Source of the DNA: a virus
IMG/VR virus record: IMGVR_UViG_3300015371_000194
Span: 1-22,870 of that record
Reading direction: 5' to 3' (one strand)
Length of the DNA: 22,870 bases
The position numbers were made by a program, and so were the translations under genes. The notes beneath the pieces are model-generated. The model worked only from the letters and a program-made list of their open reading frames with translations, was not told the DNA's origin and did no database searches. This document shows positions 4,896 to 12,631 of the stretch, one piece after another. How positions within the stretch are numbered: position 1 is the stretch's first letter; every line of letters begins with the position of its first letter.

Positions 4896-4951
4896 CGACG
4901 GCCGGCCGGCGCCCTGGCGCCCGGCCGGCGCGCCCGTGTGCCGAAACCGAG

Positions 4952-4978
4952 GCCCGACGTTGCCCGACGTCGGGCTTT
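4952..4978 (+). terminator. Intrinsic terminator-like hairpin after the plus-strand cluster
   Basis: A perfect 9-bp stem, GCCCGACGT (4952-4960) and ACGTCGGGC (4967-4975), with loop TGCCCG is followed by TTT. It stands after the last plus-strand stop and before the convergent minus-strand operon. The T-run is short, which is usual in high-GC genomes. Confidence 0.65.
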
Positions 4979-5220
4979 CGCGCGGGGGGGCGCCCCTACG
5001 GTATGACCGGGGGGGCGCGCCGCGCCTACGCCAAGCGGGCGACTGCGCAGCGGACGGTGTGGGGGGCGCCGGCGCCCGGGCGCCCGGCCGGCGCCCCCCA
5101 GGCCGGCCGCCAAGGCGCCACGTTGCCCCACGTCGCGCTTCGGGCCGGGGGCGCGCCCCTACCCCCGGCCCGGCGGCCGCGCCGCTCCTACGCCAACGTC
5201 GCGGCTGCTCGAGCCGCGTG
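4979..5220. other. Convergent intergenic region, GC low-complexity DNA
   Basis: Between the two converging operons lies DNA built from GGGGGGCGC, GCGCCCGG and CCGGCCGG blocks. It includes a 21-bp segment (5183-5203) repeated exactly at 17939-17959, and near its end an inverted repeat CGCGGCT-GCTCG-AGCCGCG (5200-5218) next to the minus-strand stop. That last hairpin could terminate the minus-strand transcript. An arginine/alanine/proline-rich open frame spans it, but I do not believe it is a gene. Confidence 0.5.
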
Positions 5221-6567
5221 CTACGGGACGGCGAAGTGCCGGCCCTCGACGGCCAGCGGTCCACGGATGGGACCGGCGACGCCGGGCTCGGGGGGCGCTG
5301 GCTTCTCGCCACGTTCCGCCTCGATGACATGGAACGTGTGATCCAGCGCAAGGTTCCGGCGGGTGTCCCAGCCCGGGCCGTCGCTGGGCAGCGGGCCGAG
5401 CCGGCAGACCTCCGGGCACCACTCCCCGATCAGGTACGCGCTGACCACGTCGATCCGCTGCGCCATCGACGTGCCGTCCCAGGGCGTCGGCCAGATGCCA
5501 GCGGGCAGGCCGAGCCGGGGGTTGCCGATCAGGTATGTCTCGATGGCCTCGGCCGCCATCACGGTCTGATCCCTGGGAATCTGGTCGACTGTCGGCTGTG
5601 GCATCTCTGGCTCCGGTGGCAGGGGCTCAGGTGGCAGGGGGCCGGGCTCCGGTGGCAGGGGCTCTGGTCCCGGCTCTGGGCCAGGGCCAGGGCCGGGCTC
5701 CGGCTCCGGCGGCTTCACATCAGAAGTGAGATTTTTTTGGGGCGCGGTCAGGTCGACCGACACCAGCCCCAGGTCGCCCGACGGCGTCATGTAGGCCACG
5801 CGCACGAGGTGCGGGTCGCCGCCCAGGATCGCCAGATCCCAGTCGAACGCTGATCCGCCGCTGCGGACCACCGGCCAGCCGGTCCCGGCCCGGGCCAGGA
5901 GACTCCCCCACTCACAGAGCGTCAGGTCGCCGTCGTCGAGGACCATCCCGACGACCAGGACCGCGCCCGTCCACAGCGCGACCGGGAAGGTGCACGCGTG
6001 CCCCGGGACGCTCAGGTCGACGGTCGGCTGGTCCGGGGAGCTGCGCCCGAGCACCCGGCCGTAGGGCAGCGTGTCCCAGACCAACGTCTGCGACGACCAG
6101 CGCGGCCGCGTGCCCGGTCCCGGCGCCGGGCCGCTCGCGTCGGTGCAGCCGGCCAGCCGTTCGAAGCGCAGCGCGCCCGACGCGAGGTCGCGCACGACGA
6201 GGCTGCCGCCGGCCGACAGCTTCGGTTCGAAGGTGGACGGAAAGGTGCGCTCCGGCTTGCCGTTCACGTAGGCCGTCACACCCACGCCTCGGTCCGGGGT
6301 GAAGGCGGCCCGGCCGGCGGCCGCATCGAGGTCGCCGTCGTTGGCGCCCACGTAGCCGCACGCGAAGCCGTCCTGCTCCATGTAGCTGCCGGCGCCGTCT
6401 TGCGACCGCGCGAGCAGCGCCTGCGGCCCGATCCAGCACGGGTCGTGGCCGCCGGGCAAGCGCGTGACGACCCGGCCCGTGGCCGCTTCCACGATGGCGA
6501 CCGACAGCGGGCCGCCGCCATAGCCGGCCGTGAAGGAGACGAATTGACCGTCGGGAGAGAATCGCAT
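5221..6567 (-). CDS. Putative beta-propeller protein with Pro/Glu/Gly linker, 448 aa
   Basis: The last gene of the late operon. ATG 6567 is chosen because MRFSPDGQFVSFTAG is a typical first blade of a TolB/WD40-like (PD40) propeller. GGGAA lies upstream and the preceding gene ends 26 nt before. Longer versions run into that gene. Residues 1 to about 280 show repeated strands with Gly/Asp turns (SVAIVEAATGRVVTRL, SLVVRDLASGALRFERL). Residues about 284-330 are a P-E-P-G repeat linker, presumably extended. Residues 331-448 form a separate unrecognised helical domain containing WPTPWDGTSMAQRID and two Cys (EWCPEVC). There is no signal peptide. Position suggests a tail-tip or surface-binding protein; this is inferred. 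An AT-rich 13-mer (5724-5736) sits at the linker boundary. Confidence 0.7.
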   Translation of the reverse strand: MRFSPDGQFVSFTAGYGGGPLSVAIVEAATGRVVTRLPGGHDPCWIGPQALLARSQDGAGSYMEQDGFACGYVGANDGDLDAAAGRAAFTPDRGVGVTAYVNGKPERTFPSTFEPKLSAGGSLVVRDLASGALRFERLAGCTDASGPAPGPGTRPRWSSQTLVWDTLPYGRVLGRSSPDQPTVDLSVPGHACTFPVALWTGAVLVVGMVLDDGDLTLCEWGSLLARAGTGWPVVRSGGSAFDWDLAILGGDPHLVRVAYMTPSGDLGLVSVDLTAPQKNLTSDVKPPEPEPGPGPGPEPGPEPLPPEPGPLPPEPLPPEPEMPQPTVDQIPRDQTVMAAEAIETYLIGNPRLGLPAGIWPTPWDGTSMAQRIDVVSAYLIGEWCPEVCRLGPLPSDGPGWDTRRNLALDHTFHVIEAERGEKPAPPEPGVAGPIRGPLAVEGRHFAVP

Positions 6568-6591
6568 CTTGAGTTCCCGGGAGACGAATTG
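6536..6591. repeat. Pair of GAGACGAATTG repeats flanking a start codon
   Basis: Exact copies at 6536-6546 and 6581-6591 lie on either side of the ATG (6565-6567) of the minus-strand propeller gene, 45 bp apart. In the minus-strand sense they read CAATTCGTCTC. Here they cannot act as Shine-Dalgarno sequences because they are inverted, which favours a DNA-binding site or a mobile short repeat. Confidence 0.6.
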
Positions 6592-6593
6592 AC

Positions 6594-7721
6594 TCAGCGC
6601 GGGATGCCGGGCGCCTCGCCCAGCACCTGTCGACCGAACCGATCCACCAGCCACTCGCGCGGCCCCTTGGCCTTGGCGGTGCTCGTGCCCGGCGCGCAGG
6701 TCGTCCGCCAGCACTGGACGAGGGCGCCGTCGAAGCCGGTCATCTGGGAGAGCAACGTGTCCCAGCGCCAGCCTTCGTTCAGCTCGATGGCGGCGTTGTC
6801 GACCGAGCCCTGCAGGCCGAGCGCGACGGTCATGGCCTCAACGCCGCTGGGCATCAGGCCGGAGTAGACCCGCACGACCTTGTCGAAGTTCGCGTCGCGC
6901 ACGGGCGAGCCTTCGTGGCCGGCGTTGCGGTAGCCGAGCACGTCGCCGGTCGGCCACAGCCGCGCCCCGGAGACGAATGCCTCGGCGCACTTCCGCTGCT
7001 GCGGGCCGAGCGGCAGCGCGTCGAGCCCGTCGTTGCTGTGGAAGATGTCCACCGTGCAATCGAAGAGCCGATTCAAGAGCGCCATCGTGTGGAAGATGGC
7101 GGGGTCGGCGCAGCGCCGGCCGGGCTCGTCCTGTTCGGCCGCGCCGATGGGCTCCTGGTTGTTCGCGGGCCGCTTGAACCGTTCGGTGTGGGCGTAGATC
7201 TCGCGGACCCTTCTCACCATGTTCCAGGGGTCGCGGCCCCGATCCAGGTGCACGCTCGTGTGGTCGCGGCCGGTGTACTTGTCCGATTCGTCGCCCTCCA
7301 GCGTGGCGCCGAACGACGTCGGGCCGTTCAGCCGGTCGGCAAGGTCGGCGCAGCGGTCCGGGTCCAGCCGGCCGCCCTGCGTCTCGTGGTCGGCTTCGTT
7401 GGCCACCTCGCGCAGCACGACGACCGGATACGCCTGGGCGATGCGTTCGACTTCGTCGGTGTGCGCTTCGAGGTCGTAGCCGGTGCCGGCTTCGGTGTGG
7501 TACGCCAGATAGCCGTTCAGGCCGCGCGCCTGCAGCTCGCCCAGGTAGGTGGGCAGGCGCTCGTAGACGTGGTGGATCTCCTGGCCGCACCACGGCAGCG
7601 CGCCGCAGAAGGTGCGGACGATGTTCCAGCCGAGGGCCACGGCTTCATCGAGGGCCGGCCGATACTCGTGGCCGGGCCGGAGCGGGGAGAGCATCGACGC
7701 GCCAACAGCGCGGTGCAACAT
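6594..7721 (-). CDS. Putative TIM-barrel glycoside hydrolase, 375 aa
   Basis: ATG 7721 has GGAGG 5 nt upstream. The order of motifs suggests a (beta/alpha)8 barrel of the GH clan-A kind: GWNIVRTF (residues 31-38) as strand 1, NGYLAYHTEAGTGYD as strand 3, and VVVLREVANEADH (100-112) as strand 4. In that clan the residue after the strand-4 Asn is the acid/base, so N108-E109 is the candidate. Later strands may be EPIGAAEQDE and TVDIFHSNDGLD. The nucleophile Glu cannot be fixed by eye. Candidate role: cutting host capsule, exopolysaccharide or cell-wall glycan at the tail tip. It has no signal peptide, and holin or endolysin genes are not seen nearby. Alternative: a catalytically dead binding domain. 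Confidence 0.65.
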   Translation of the reverse strand: MLHRAVGASMLSPLRPGHEYRPALDEAVALGWNIVRTFCGALPWCGQEIHHVYERLPTYLGELQARGLNGYLAYHTEAGTGYDLEAHTDEVERIAQAYPVVVLREVANEADHETQGGRLDPDRCADLADRLNGPTSFGATLEGDESDKYTGRDHTSVHLDRGRDPWNMVRRVREIYAHTERFKRPANNQEPIGAAEQDEPGRRCADPAIFHTMALLNRLFDCTVDIFHSNDGLDALPLGPQQRKCAEAFVSGARLWPTGDVLGYRNAGHEGSPVRDANFDKVVRVYSGLMPSGVEAMTVALGLQGSVDNAAIELNEGWRWDTLLSQMTGFDGALVQCWRTTCAPGTSTAKAKGPREWLVDRFGRQVLGEAPGIPR

Positions 7722-7725
7722 GAAC

Positions 7726-7744
7726 GCCTCCGGGGAACGGAGGC
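7726..7744 (-). promoter_or_regulatory. Hairpin masking the hydrolase ribosome binding site
   Basis: A perfect 7-bp inverted repeat (GCCTCCG 7726-7732, CGGAGGC 7738-7744) with a 5-nt loop. On the minus strand its 3' arm contains the GGAGG Shine-Dalgarno sequence of the hydrolase gene, ending 4 nt before the ATG. In RNA the ribosome binding site would be paired, which could lower or time translation. It might also be a weak terminator for the upstream tail genes, though no T-run follows. Confidence 0.55.
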
Positions 7745-7780
7745 CCTGGGCGCGGCCCGGGCGGCCGAGCAGGGACGAAT

Positions 7781-8050
7781 CTACGGGGCCGGGGGTGCGG
7801 GCGGTTCGAACGCGAGCGTCTGCCAGTTGAAACGGTACTCGTCGGGCGGCTGCACGAGGTCGCGCGCCTCGCGCTCGATGGCGTCCTGGCCGGCGGCCAT
7901 CGCTTGGCGTTCGGCCAGCGCCAGTCGGGCCTGCGCCTCTGCGAGCTGGATCGTCTGCTCGTAGACGACCAGCTGCAGCCGCACGGCCAGCGCCTTGTAG
8001 TAGACCGGGTCGGTCGGGGTCAGCGCCGGCTGGCGCGCCGTGTCATGCAC
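7781..8050 (-). CDS. Small coiled-coil hypothetical protein, 89 aa
   Basis: GTG 8050 overlaps the end of the preceding gene by 8 nt. After a Thr/Pro-rich start, residues about 18-65 form a long amphipathic helix (YYKALAVRLQLVVYEQTIQLAEA, then RLALAERQAMAAGQDAIERE), a likely coiled coil. The C-terminus is a short aromatic segment (YRFNWQTLAFEPP) and a Pro/Ala tail. It lies between the tail fibre and the hydrolase, so a structural or chaperone role for tail-tip proteins is possible. I do not recognise a family. Confidence 0.65.
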   Translation of the reverse strand: MHDTARQPALTPTDPVYYKALAVRLQLVVYEQTIQLAEAQARLALAERQAMAAGQDAIEREARDLVQPPDEYRFNWQTLAFEPPAPPAP

Positions 8051-8426
8051 GGCCCACCTCGCGCTCGCGCAGCGGCACGTCCTCTTCGATGACCGGCGGC
8101 GGGGCCGGCGGGATGCCGCCCGCCAGGATCTCCCAGAGGTTGATGACCGCGCCCTTCAGGCCCAGGTCATCGACGGCGATGGGATCGACCACGGTCAGCG
8201 CGAGGCCGGCGCTGTTCTGCTGCGCGAACATATCCGGCTGCGCGAGGCAGGTTTGGCTGACGCGCACGCGGTTCTGGTGGTAGGTCAGCGACCGCGTCGC
8301 GTCCTCGGGGATGAGGCTGTAGGGGTCGGTGCGCACGACCTCGCCCGCGTAGGCGATGCACTGCGCCTTGACGCGGTTGCGCCACAGCGCGCCTTCGGAG
8401 TAGCAGAGCTTTTCATCAGGAGTCAC
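8043..8426 (-). CDS. Hypothetical tail-region protein, 127 aa
   Basis: GTG 8426 is chosen because AAAGGA lies 7-8 nt upstream and the start falls within the last codons of the fibre gene. An in-frame codon 21 nt further up is less favoured. The protein has a compact N-terminal segment with Cys, Tyr and Trp (EKLCYSEGALWRNRVKAQCIAYAGEV), a middle RSLTYHQNRVRVSQTCLAQPD, and LTVVDPIAVDDLGLKGAVINLWEILAGG. The end is acidic and Pro-rich. No family is recognised. It is co-transcribed with the fibre gene and overlaps the next small gene, which suggests a part or assembly factor of the tail tip. Confidence 0.65.
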   Translation of the reverse strand: MTPDEKLCYSEGALWRNRVKAQCIAYAGEVVRTDPYSLIPEDATRSLTYHQNRVRVSQTCLAQPDMFAQQNSAGLALTVVDPIAVDDLGLKGAVINLWEILAGGIPPAPPPVIEEDVPLREREVGRA

Positions 8427-10830
8427 GGGAGGTCCTTTCGAGCGCATCGAGACGAGCCGCCAGCGCCTGCACGGCGGCGACGTTCAGCACGAACAGTTCG
8501 TGGGCGTTCCACCCGAGACGCGCGCCCGTCAGGTCGGGCTTGAAGCTGTCGGGCATGATCTCCATCACGTCCTCGGCCACGACGCCGATGGCCCGCTCGC
8601 CCGCCAGCGAGCTGAGCGCCCCGTTGTAGCGGAAGCGCACCAGCGGCACCCGACGCACCAGCGCCAGGGCGTCGTCGGGATCGACCGGCGTGATCTCGTC
8701 CTTCGCCTCCCGGCTGCAGGGCGGCACCGTCCAGGTCGAGGACAGCGGCTTGGCGGCGTAATCGGCGGCCAGTTCCAGGTAGTACGCGTTCGGCGTGGCC
8801 CCGGCCAACCCCGCGTACTGTGTCTTGAGGTAGTTGCCGCCGCCGACGCCGAGGAACGACAGGGCCTGCACGCTCACGGTGTAGGTCGTGCGAAAGCGCC
8901 GCGAGCCGTTGCCGATGTCCCAGAGGTTGTCGGCGTCGGGCTGGAACTGCGGCCGGCCGCCGCCAGCCACCACGCCCTGCAGCTGGATGTAGTTCGAGCC
9001 GATATTGAGCTGCGCGCGGTCGATGCCTGAGCCGCCGCCTTGGATGATGCACGCGCCGTTGAGCGCCACCAGCGAGACGTTCCCGCTCGCCCGCTGCAGC
9101 TCGAACGCGTTGTTCACCGACGAGTCCCACAAGTACGCGCCGCCGGTCCACTGCACCGCCCGGGTCGGGGAGTAGACGCCACTCGCCTGCTGCTGCAGCG
9201 CGATGCCGTTCTCGTCGATGGTCAGGCCGTCGCTGATGACCTTCAGGGACGCGCCGTCCCACGTCACGCGGCGGCCGGCGCTGTTGCCGATCAGCGCCGT
9301 CGTCAGGTTGGTGGCCTGGACGTACTTGAACACGAAGCCGCTGCCGGAGTTCCAGTCGATGGCGTTCGCACTACGCACCACCGCCGTCGTGCCGGCGAAC
9401 GCGCCGCAGATCAGCGCGCTGCTGAGATACAACGCGCCGTCGTTGAGCAGCGCCATCTTGTCCGCCCCGTTGACCCGCATCCGCAGACTGCCGTCGCCCG
9501 CCGTGAACAGAAGCTGGCCGGCAGTCGTGTAGCCCAGCGTGACGTTCCCCGACATGTCCCACTGGCCGTACTGGGTCGACGGCCCGTTCATCATCCGAAT
9601 GCCGTAGGTGGCGTCGACCTGGAGGTGGACGCCGGCCGCGTAGCCGAACGCCGCGCCGAACACCGCGCTGCTGTTGCCATAGAGGCCCTGCAGGTTGCCG
9701 ATGGCCCAGCGCTCTTGCCACGCCACGGCGGTGCCGCCGGTGCGGACGTTGCCGACGATGGTCGGGCCGGCGGTGGTACCGGGGTTCACGCCGCGCACGC
9801 TGTAGAGATCCATGAACGCGCCGGTCGGCGGCCCCACCCGGCCGGTGTCGAACACGGCATCGCCGGCGTACCAGCTGTTCGCCGTGCCGCCCCAGGCCCG
9901 CGCGACCGCATACGGGTAATCGCCCTGCGCGGTGGCGACCGGAACGGTCTGGTCCTGCACCACCATGACCTCGAACTTGCCGTTCGATTCGAGCACGAGG
10001 TTCGAGCCCAGCTCGACGCCCGGCACGTGCAGGCCGAAGAACTTGTGCTTGACGTAGATCGTGGTGTCGCCCGCCGCGACGTCGCGCGTCAGGGACGTCG
10101 TCGGGCCGATGAGGATGCGTCCGCCGATGGTCGCCATCGTGCTCTGCGCGACCAGCGTCTCGACCCACAACTCGGCGGCGTGCAGGCTGAGATACTTCCG
10201 GTTCAGCGCGCCGAGGTTCTCCCGGTAGCCCAGGGCCGGCAGGATCTGCCGGTTGGTCGTGCTGAACGTCAGGCCGCCCGCCAGCGCGTTCAGGTTCAGG
10301 CTGCCCATCGCCGTCAGCCCGCCGTCGCCGGCCGGCACCGAGTTGAGCACGACGGTGCCCGACCCGTTGACGACGTGCAGCGTGCCATCGGTCTCCAGGC
10401 GCAGCCGCTCGGTCGCGCCGTAGTACCAGCGGTGCTGGTTGCCGACCGGCACCGACGTCCAGAGCGCGCTGGTCTCGCGGCCGATGGCCCACTCGGTGGC
10501 TCCGGGGTTGGGCTGCAGCACGAGCCGCGTGCCGAGGCTGCGGGTCGCCGCATCCGGGGGGGCCAGCGTGCCGGCGGCGAACGTGATGGTCTGCCCGGCC
10601 GCCCAGGTCCACGAGGCCGCGATGGTCTCCGCGACGTCGCGCCGCGTGAACACGGCCGGCAGGTCCGCCGCCACCAGCGCGCCGGCCGCCACGTCGCCGT
10701 TCGCGCCGACGCTGAGCAGCGCGGAGCTCGTGGCCCGCGCCGGCAGCGTGCCCAGGCGCAGCGGGCTCGCCTGCCCCGGCGTCAGCACCGCGCCGAACGC
10801 GCCCCGATCTCCGCGCAGGGTGACCGCCAT
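8416..10830 (-). CDS. Tail fibre/tailspike with C-terminal S74 intramolecular chaperone, 804 aa
   Basis: ATG 10830 overlaps the hub stop by one base (TGATG). The N-terminal 60 residues are a Gly/Ala/Leu-rich attachment-like segment. The middle is repetitive, beta-rich and poor in Lys and Cys, as in fibre shafts (SVNNAFELQRASGNVSLV, LNIGSNYIQLQG). From about residue 700 there is a peptidase S74 domain: CSREAKDEITPVDPDDALAL, then RAIGVVAEDVMEIMPD, ending in a coiled coil (LNVAAVQALAARLDALERT). S74 domains trimerise fibres and then cut themselves off through a Ser-Lys pair. K710 matches; the Ser is either S706 or, by the usual Ser-x4-Lys spacing, replaced by C705. Expected role: receptor binding. 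Confidence 0.85.
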   Translation of the reverse strand: MAVTLRGDRGAFGAVLTPGQASPLRLGTLPARATSSALLSVGANGDVAAGALVAADLPAVFTRRDVAETIAASWTWAAGQTITFAAGTLAPPDAATRSLGTRLVLQPNPGATEWAIGRETSALWTSVPVGNQHRWYYGATERLRLETDGTLHVVNGSGTVVLNSVPAGDGGLTAMGSLNLNALAGGLTFSTTNRQILPALGYRENLGALNRKYLSLHAAELWVETLVAQSTMATIGGRILIGPTTSLTRDVAAGDTTIYVKHKFFGLHVPGVELGSNLVLESNGKFEVMVVQDQTVPVATAQGDYPYAVARAWGGTANSWYAGDAVFDTGRVGPPTGAFMDLYSVRGVNPGTTAGPTIVGNVRTGGTAVAWQERWAIGNLQGLYGNSSAVFGAAFGYAAGVHLQVDATYGIRMMNGPSTQYGQWDMSGNVTLGYTTAGQLLFTAGDGSLRMRVNGADKMALLNDGALYLSSALICGAFAGTTAVVRSANAIDWNSGSGFVFKYVQATNLTTALIGNSAGRRVTWDGASLKVISDGLTIDENGIALQQQASGVYSPTRAVQWTGGAYLWDSSVNNAFELQRASGNVSLVALNGACIIQGGGSGIDRAQLNIGSNYIQLQGVVAGGGRPQFQPDADNLWDIGNGSRRFRTTYTVSVQALSFLGVGGGNYLKTQYAGLAGATPNAYYLELAADYAAKPLSSTWTVPPCSREAKDEITPVDPDDALALVRRVPLVRFRYNGALSSLAGERAIGVVAEDVMEIMPDSFKPDLTGARLGWNAHELFVLNVAAVQALAARLDALERTSRDS

Positions 10831-12617
10831 CAGCTCGCCCTCCGCAGCGGGGCCCGCAGCCGCGCGATGCCCGGCGGGTAGATCACCGCGCCGGCCACCG
10901 CGCCTTCACCGCCGGTGCCGTTCACGATGGCTTCCATCCGGTAGAACTGCGGCGTGCTCTGCACGGTGCAGACGAAGTCTTGGAACGCGCTGGGCTGCGT
11001 CGCGCCGGTGGCCGACGTCAGCGTGCCGACGCCCACGACGACGTCGCTGAGCGTGGAGACGCGCACGTTGATGGACTGGCCGGCGGCCAGCACCCAGCTC
11101 TGACAGCGCACGGTGACCGTGGTGCCGACGAACGCCGGGTCGAGCAGGATGTCCACGAAGCCCGGGATCGGCCGCCACGTCGGCACGGCCTCGGCCTGCA
11201 GAAACACCTGTCGCTCGCCGCCGAAGTAGATGGGGCCGGGTCGCGTCGCGGTGCTGCTGCCGCCCCCGCCGCCGCCGCCGGGGGCTGGCGGCGGGCCGAC
11301 CGTCTCGCTGCCCGACTGCGACGAGCCGGTGTCCTGGTTCACCCGCCAGAACTTCTGCCACGTCTCGAAGTACTGCGCGCCCTCGACCAGCCCGACGTCG
11401 AACTTCCAGTATTCGCTGTTGTCCTCGGCCTTGACGCCGTCGAGGCTCATGTTCACCGAGAGCACCAGGCAGCGCTCATCGAGGTTGCGCTCGGGCACCT
11501 GGACGAGGATGTTCTGGCCGACCGCGAGGCCGGGCCGGTGCGTCGTCGCGTCGATCTTGCGCAGCGGACCGCCCCGCTCGATCAGCCGGCCGGCGGCCAC
11601 CTGCCGCGCCTGGGCGACGTCGAAGATGGCCGGCTGCGCTTCGATGATCGCGCGCTCGCCGTAGGCGGCCACGCCGGGACCATCAACGGCGACGACGGCG
11701 CCCGGGAAGTTCGCCACGTAGACGGCGATCAGCGTGTCGGCCGGCGTCAGCGCCGGCAGGCTGAAGTCCTGGATCAGCGCGGCGTCGGACGCGCGCCAGT
11801 ACCAGTCGTAGCCGGTGTCGACGCCCCAGTTGGCGACCGGCTTCGTGATGCCGTTGATCAGCACGGTCGGCGGCTGGCCGATGACGCCCTCGGGCTGCGG
11901 GAAGGTGACCGGAAACAGCTTGGTCGAGCTGTCGCCATGCCACGTATCGGTGACCTCGCGCGCCCCGCCGGTGCCGTAGTGAATCCACACCACGTTGGCG
12001 TAGTCATCGAGCCCGTGGTGCACGCTGATCGCGTTGATCGTGTCGTTGGTGGCGGCAAGCGCGAACGGGCCGCCGGCCAGCCCGGGCTCGGCGAACAGGA
12101 TCTCTTTGTAGTGCGTGACCATCCACGGCCAGCGGGCCATCGTGCCCAGGCTGTCGAAGATGTCCCGGATGTACATGAAGCCGAAGCCCGCCGGGCCGAT
12201 GGCCGGGCCTTCGGCCATCAGCGGATGCACCGTGTAGCCGAGGCCGGCGAGGCGCAGGTCCACGACCTGCTGCACCATCTGCCGAAGCGTGGTGCCGGAG
12301 AGGATGCCGTTCAGGAACATCGTGTCGAGCGTGGCGCCGAAGTCGGCGGCCTCGCACGGGCACCAGATCCCCCGGTAGTCGCCCCAGTCCTGCTCATCGA
12401 CCGTGGTGAGGTTGCCGCCGAACACGCGGACGCCGTCCAGCGCCGCGATCACCTCGGCGTTGAGCGCCGGCCGGTACGCGCCGGTGCGATCCTTCAGGGT
12501 GCAGCGGAACAGGCCGCGCGACTGGAGCGTGCTGTCGAGCGACACTGACCCGCTGGCGAGGTGCAGGTAGTTCGCCGCGATCACGTCCACGCCGCCGACG
12601 GTCAGGGTGAAAGCCAT
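10830..12617 (-). CDS. Baseplate hub / tail-tip protein, 595 aa
   Basis: I start it at ATG 12617 (MAFTLTVGGVDV). GTG 12635, which overlaps the tape-measure stop as GTGA, would add six residues and is equally possible. The N-terminal strand pair and GLFRCTLKDRTG fit the first domain of siphovirus hub proteins. RVFGGNLTTVDEQDWGDYRG and the later QARQVAAGRLIERGGPL with GLAVGQNILVQVPERNL are the hallmark 'x-Ar-x-A-x-x-L' and 'G-x-x-x-G-Q' region of the T4-gp27/Tal-like fold. A Gly-Ser linker (about residues 442-456) separates a C-terminal beta domain that may be a carbohydrate- or wall-binding module. It sits between tape measure and fibre, as expected for the tail tip. Confidence 0.8.
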   Translation of the reverse strand: MAFTLTVGGVDVIAANYLHLASGSVSLDSTLQSRGLFRCTLKDRTGAYRPALNAEVIAALDGVRVFGGNLTTVDEQDWGDYRGIWCPCEAADFGATLDTMFLNGILSGTTLRQMVQQVVDLRLAGLGYTVHPLMAEGPAIGPAGFGFMYIRDIFDSLGTMARWPWMVTHYKEILFAEPGLAGGPFALAATNDTINAISVHHGLDDYANVVWIHYGTGGAREVTDTWHGDSSTKLFPVTFPQPEGVIGQPPTVLINGITKPVANWGVDTGYDWYWRASDAALIQDFSLPALTPADTLIAVYVANFPGAVVAVDGPGVAAYGERAIIEAQPAIFDVAQARQVAAGRLIERGGPLRKIDATTHRPGLAVGQNILVQVPERNLDERCLVLSVNMSLDGVKAEDNSEYWKFDVGLVEGAQYFETWQKFWRVNQDTGSSQSGSETVGPPPAPGGGGGGGSSTATRPGPIYFGGERQVFLQAEAVPTWRPIPGFVDILLDPAFVGTTVTVRCQSWVLAAGQSINVRVSTLSDVVVGVGTLTSATGATQPSAFQDFVCTVQSTPQFYRMEAIVNGTGGEGAVAGAVIYPPGIARLRAPLRRAS

Positions 12618-12631
12618 CGCCAGCGCCCCGA

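Noticed and set aside
4892-5341. 149-aa open frame after the regulator, ATGA-coupled
   Set aside because: It crosses a terminator hairpin and repeated intergenic segments, runs into the convergent gene, and is an Arg/Ala/Pro/Gly mixture. It is most likely a GC artefact.
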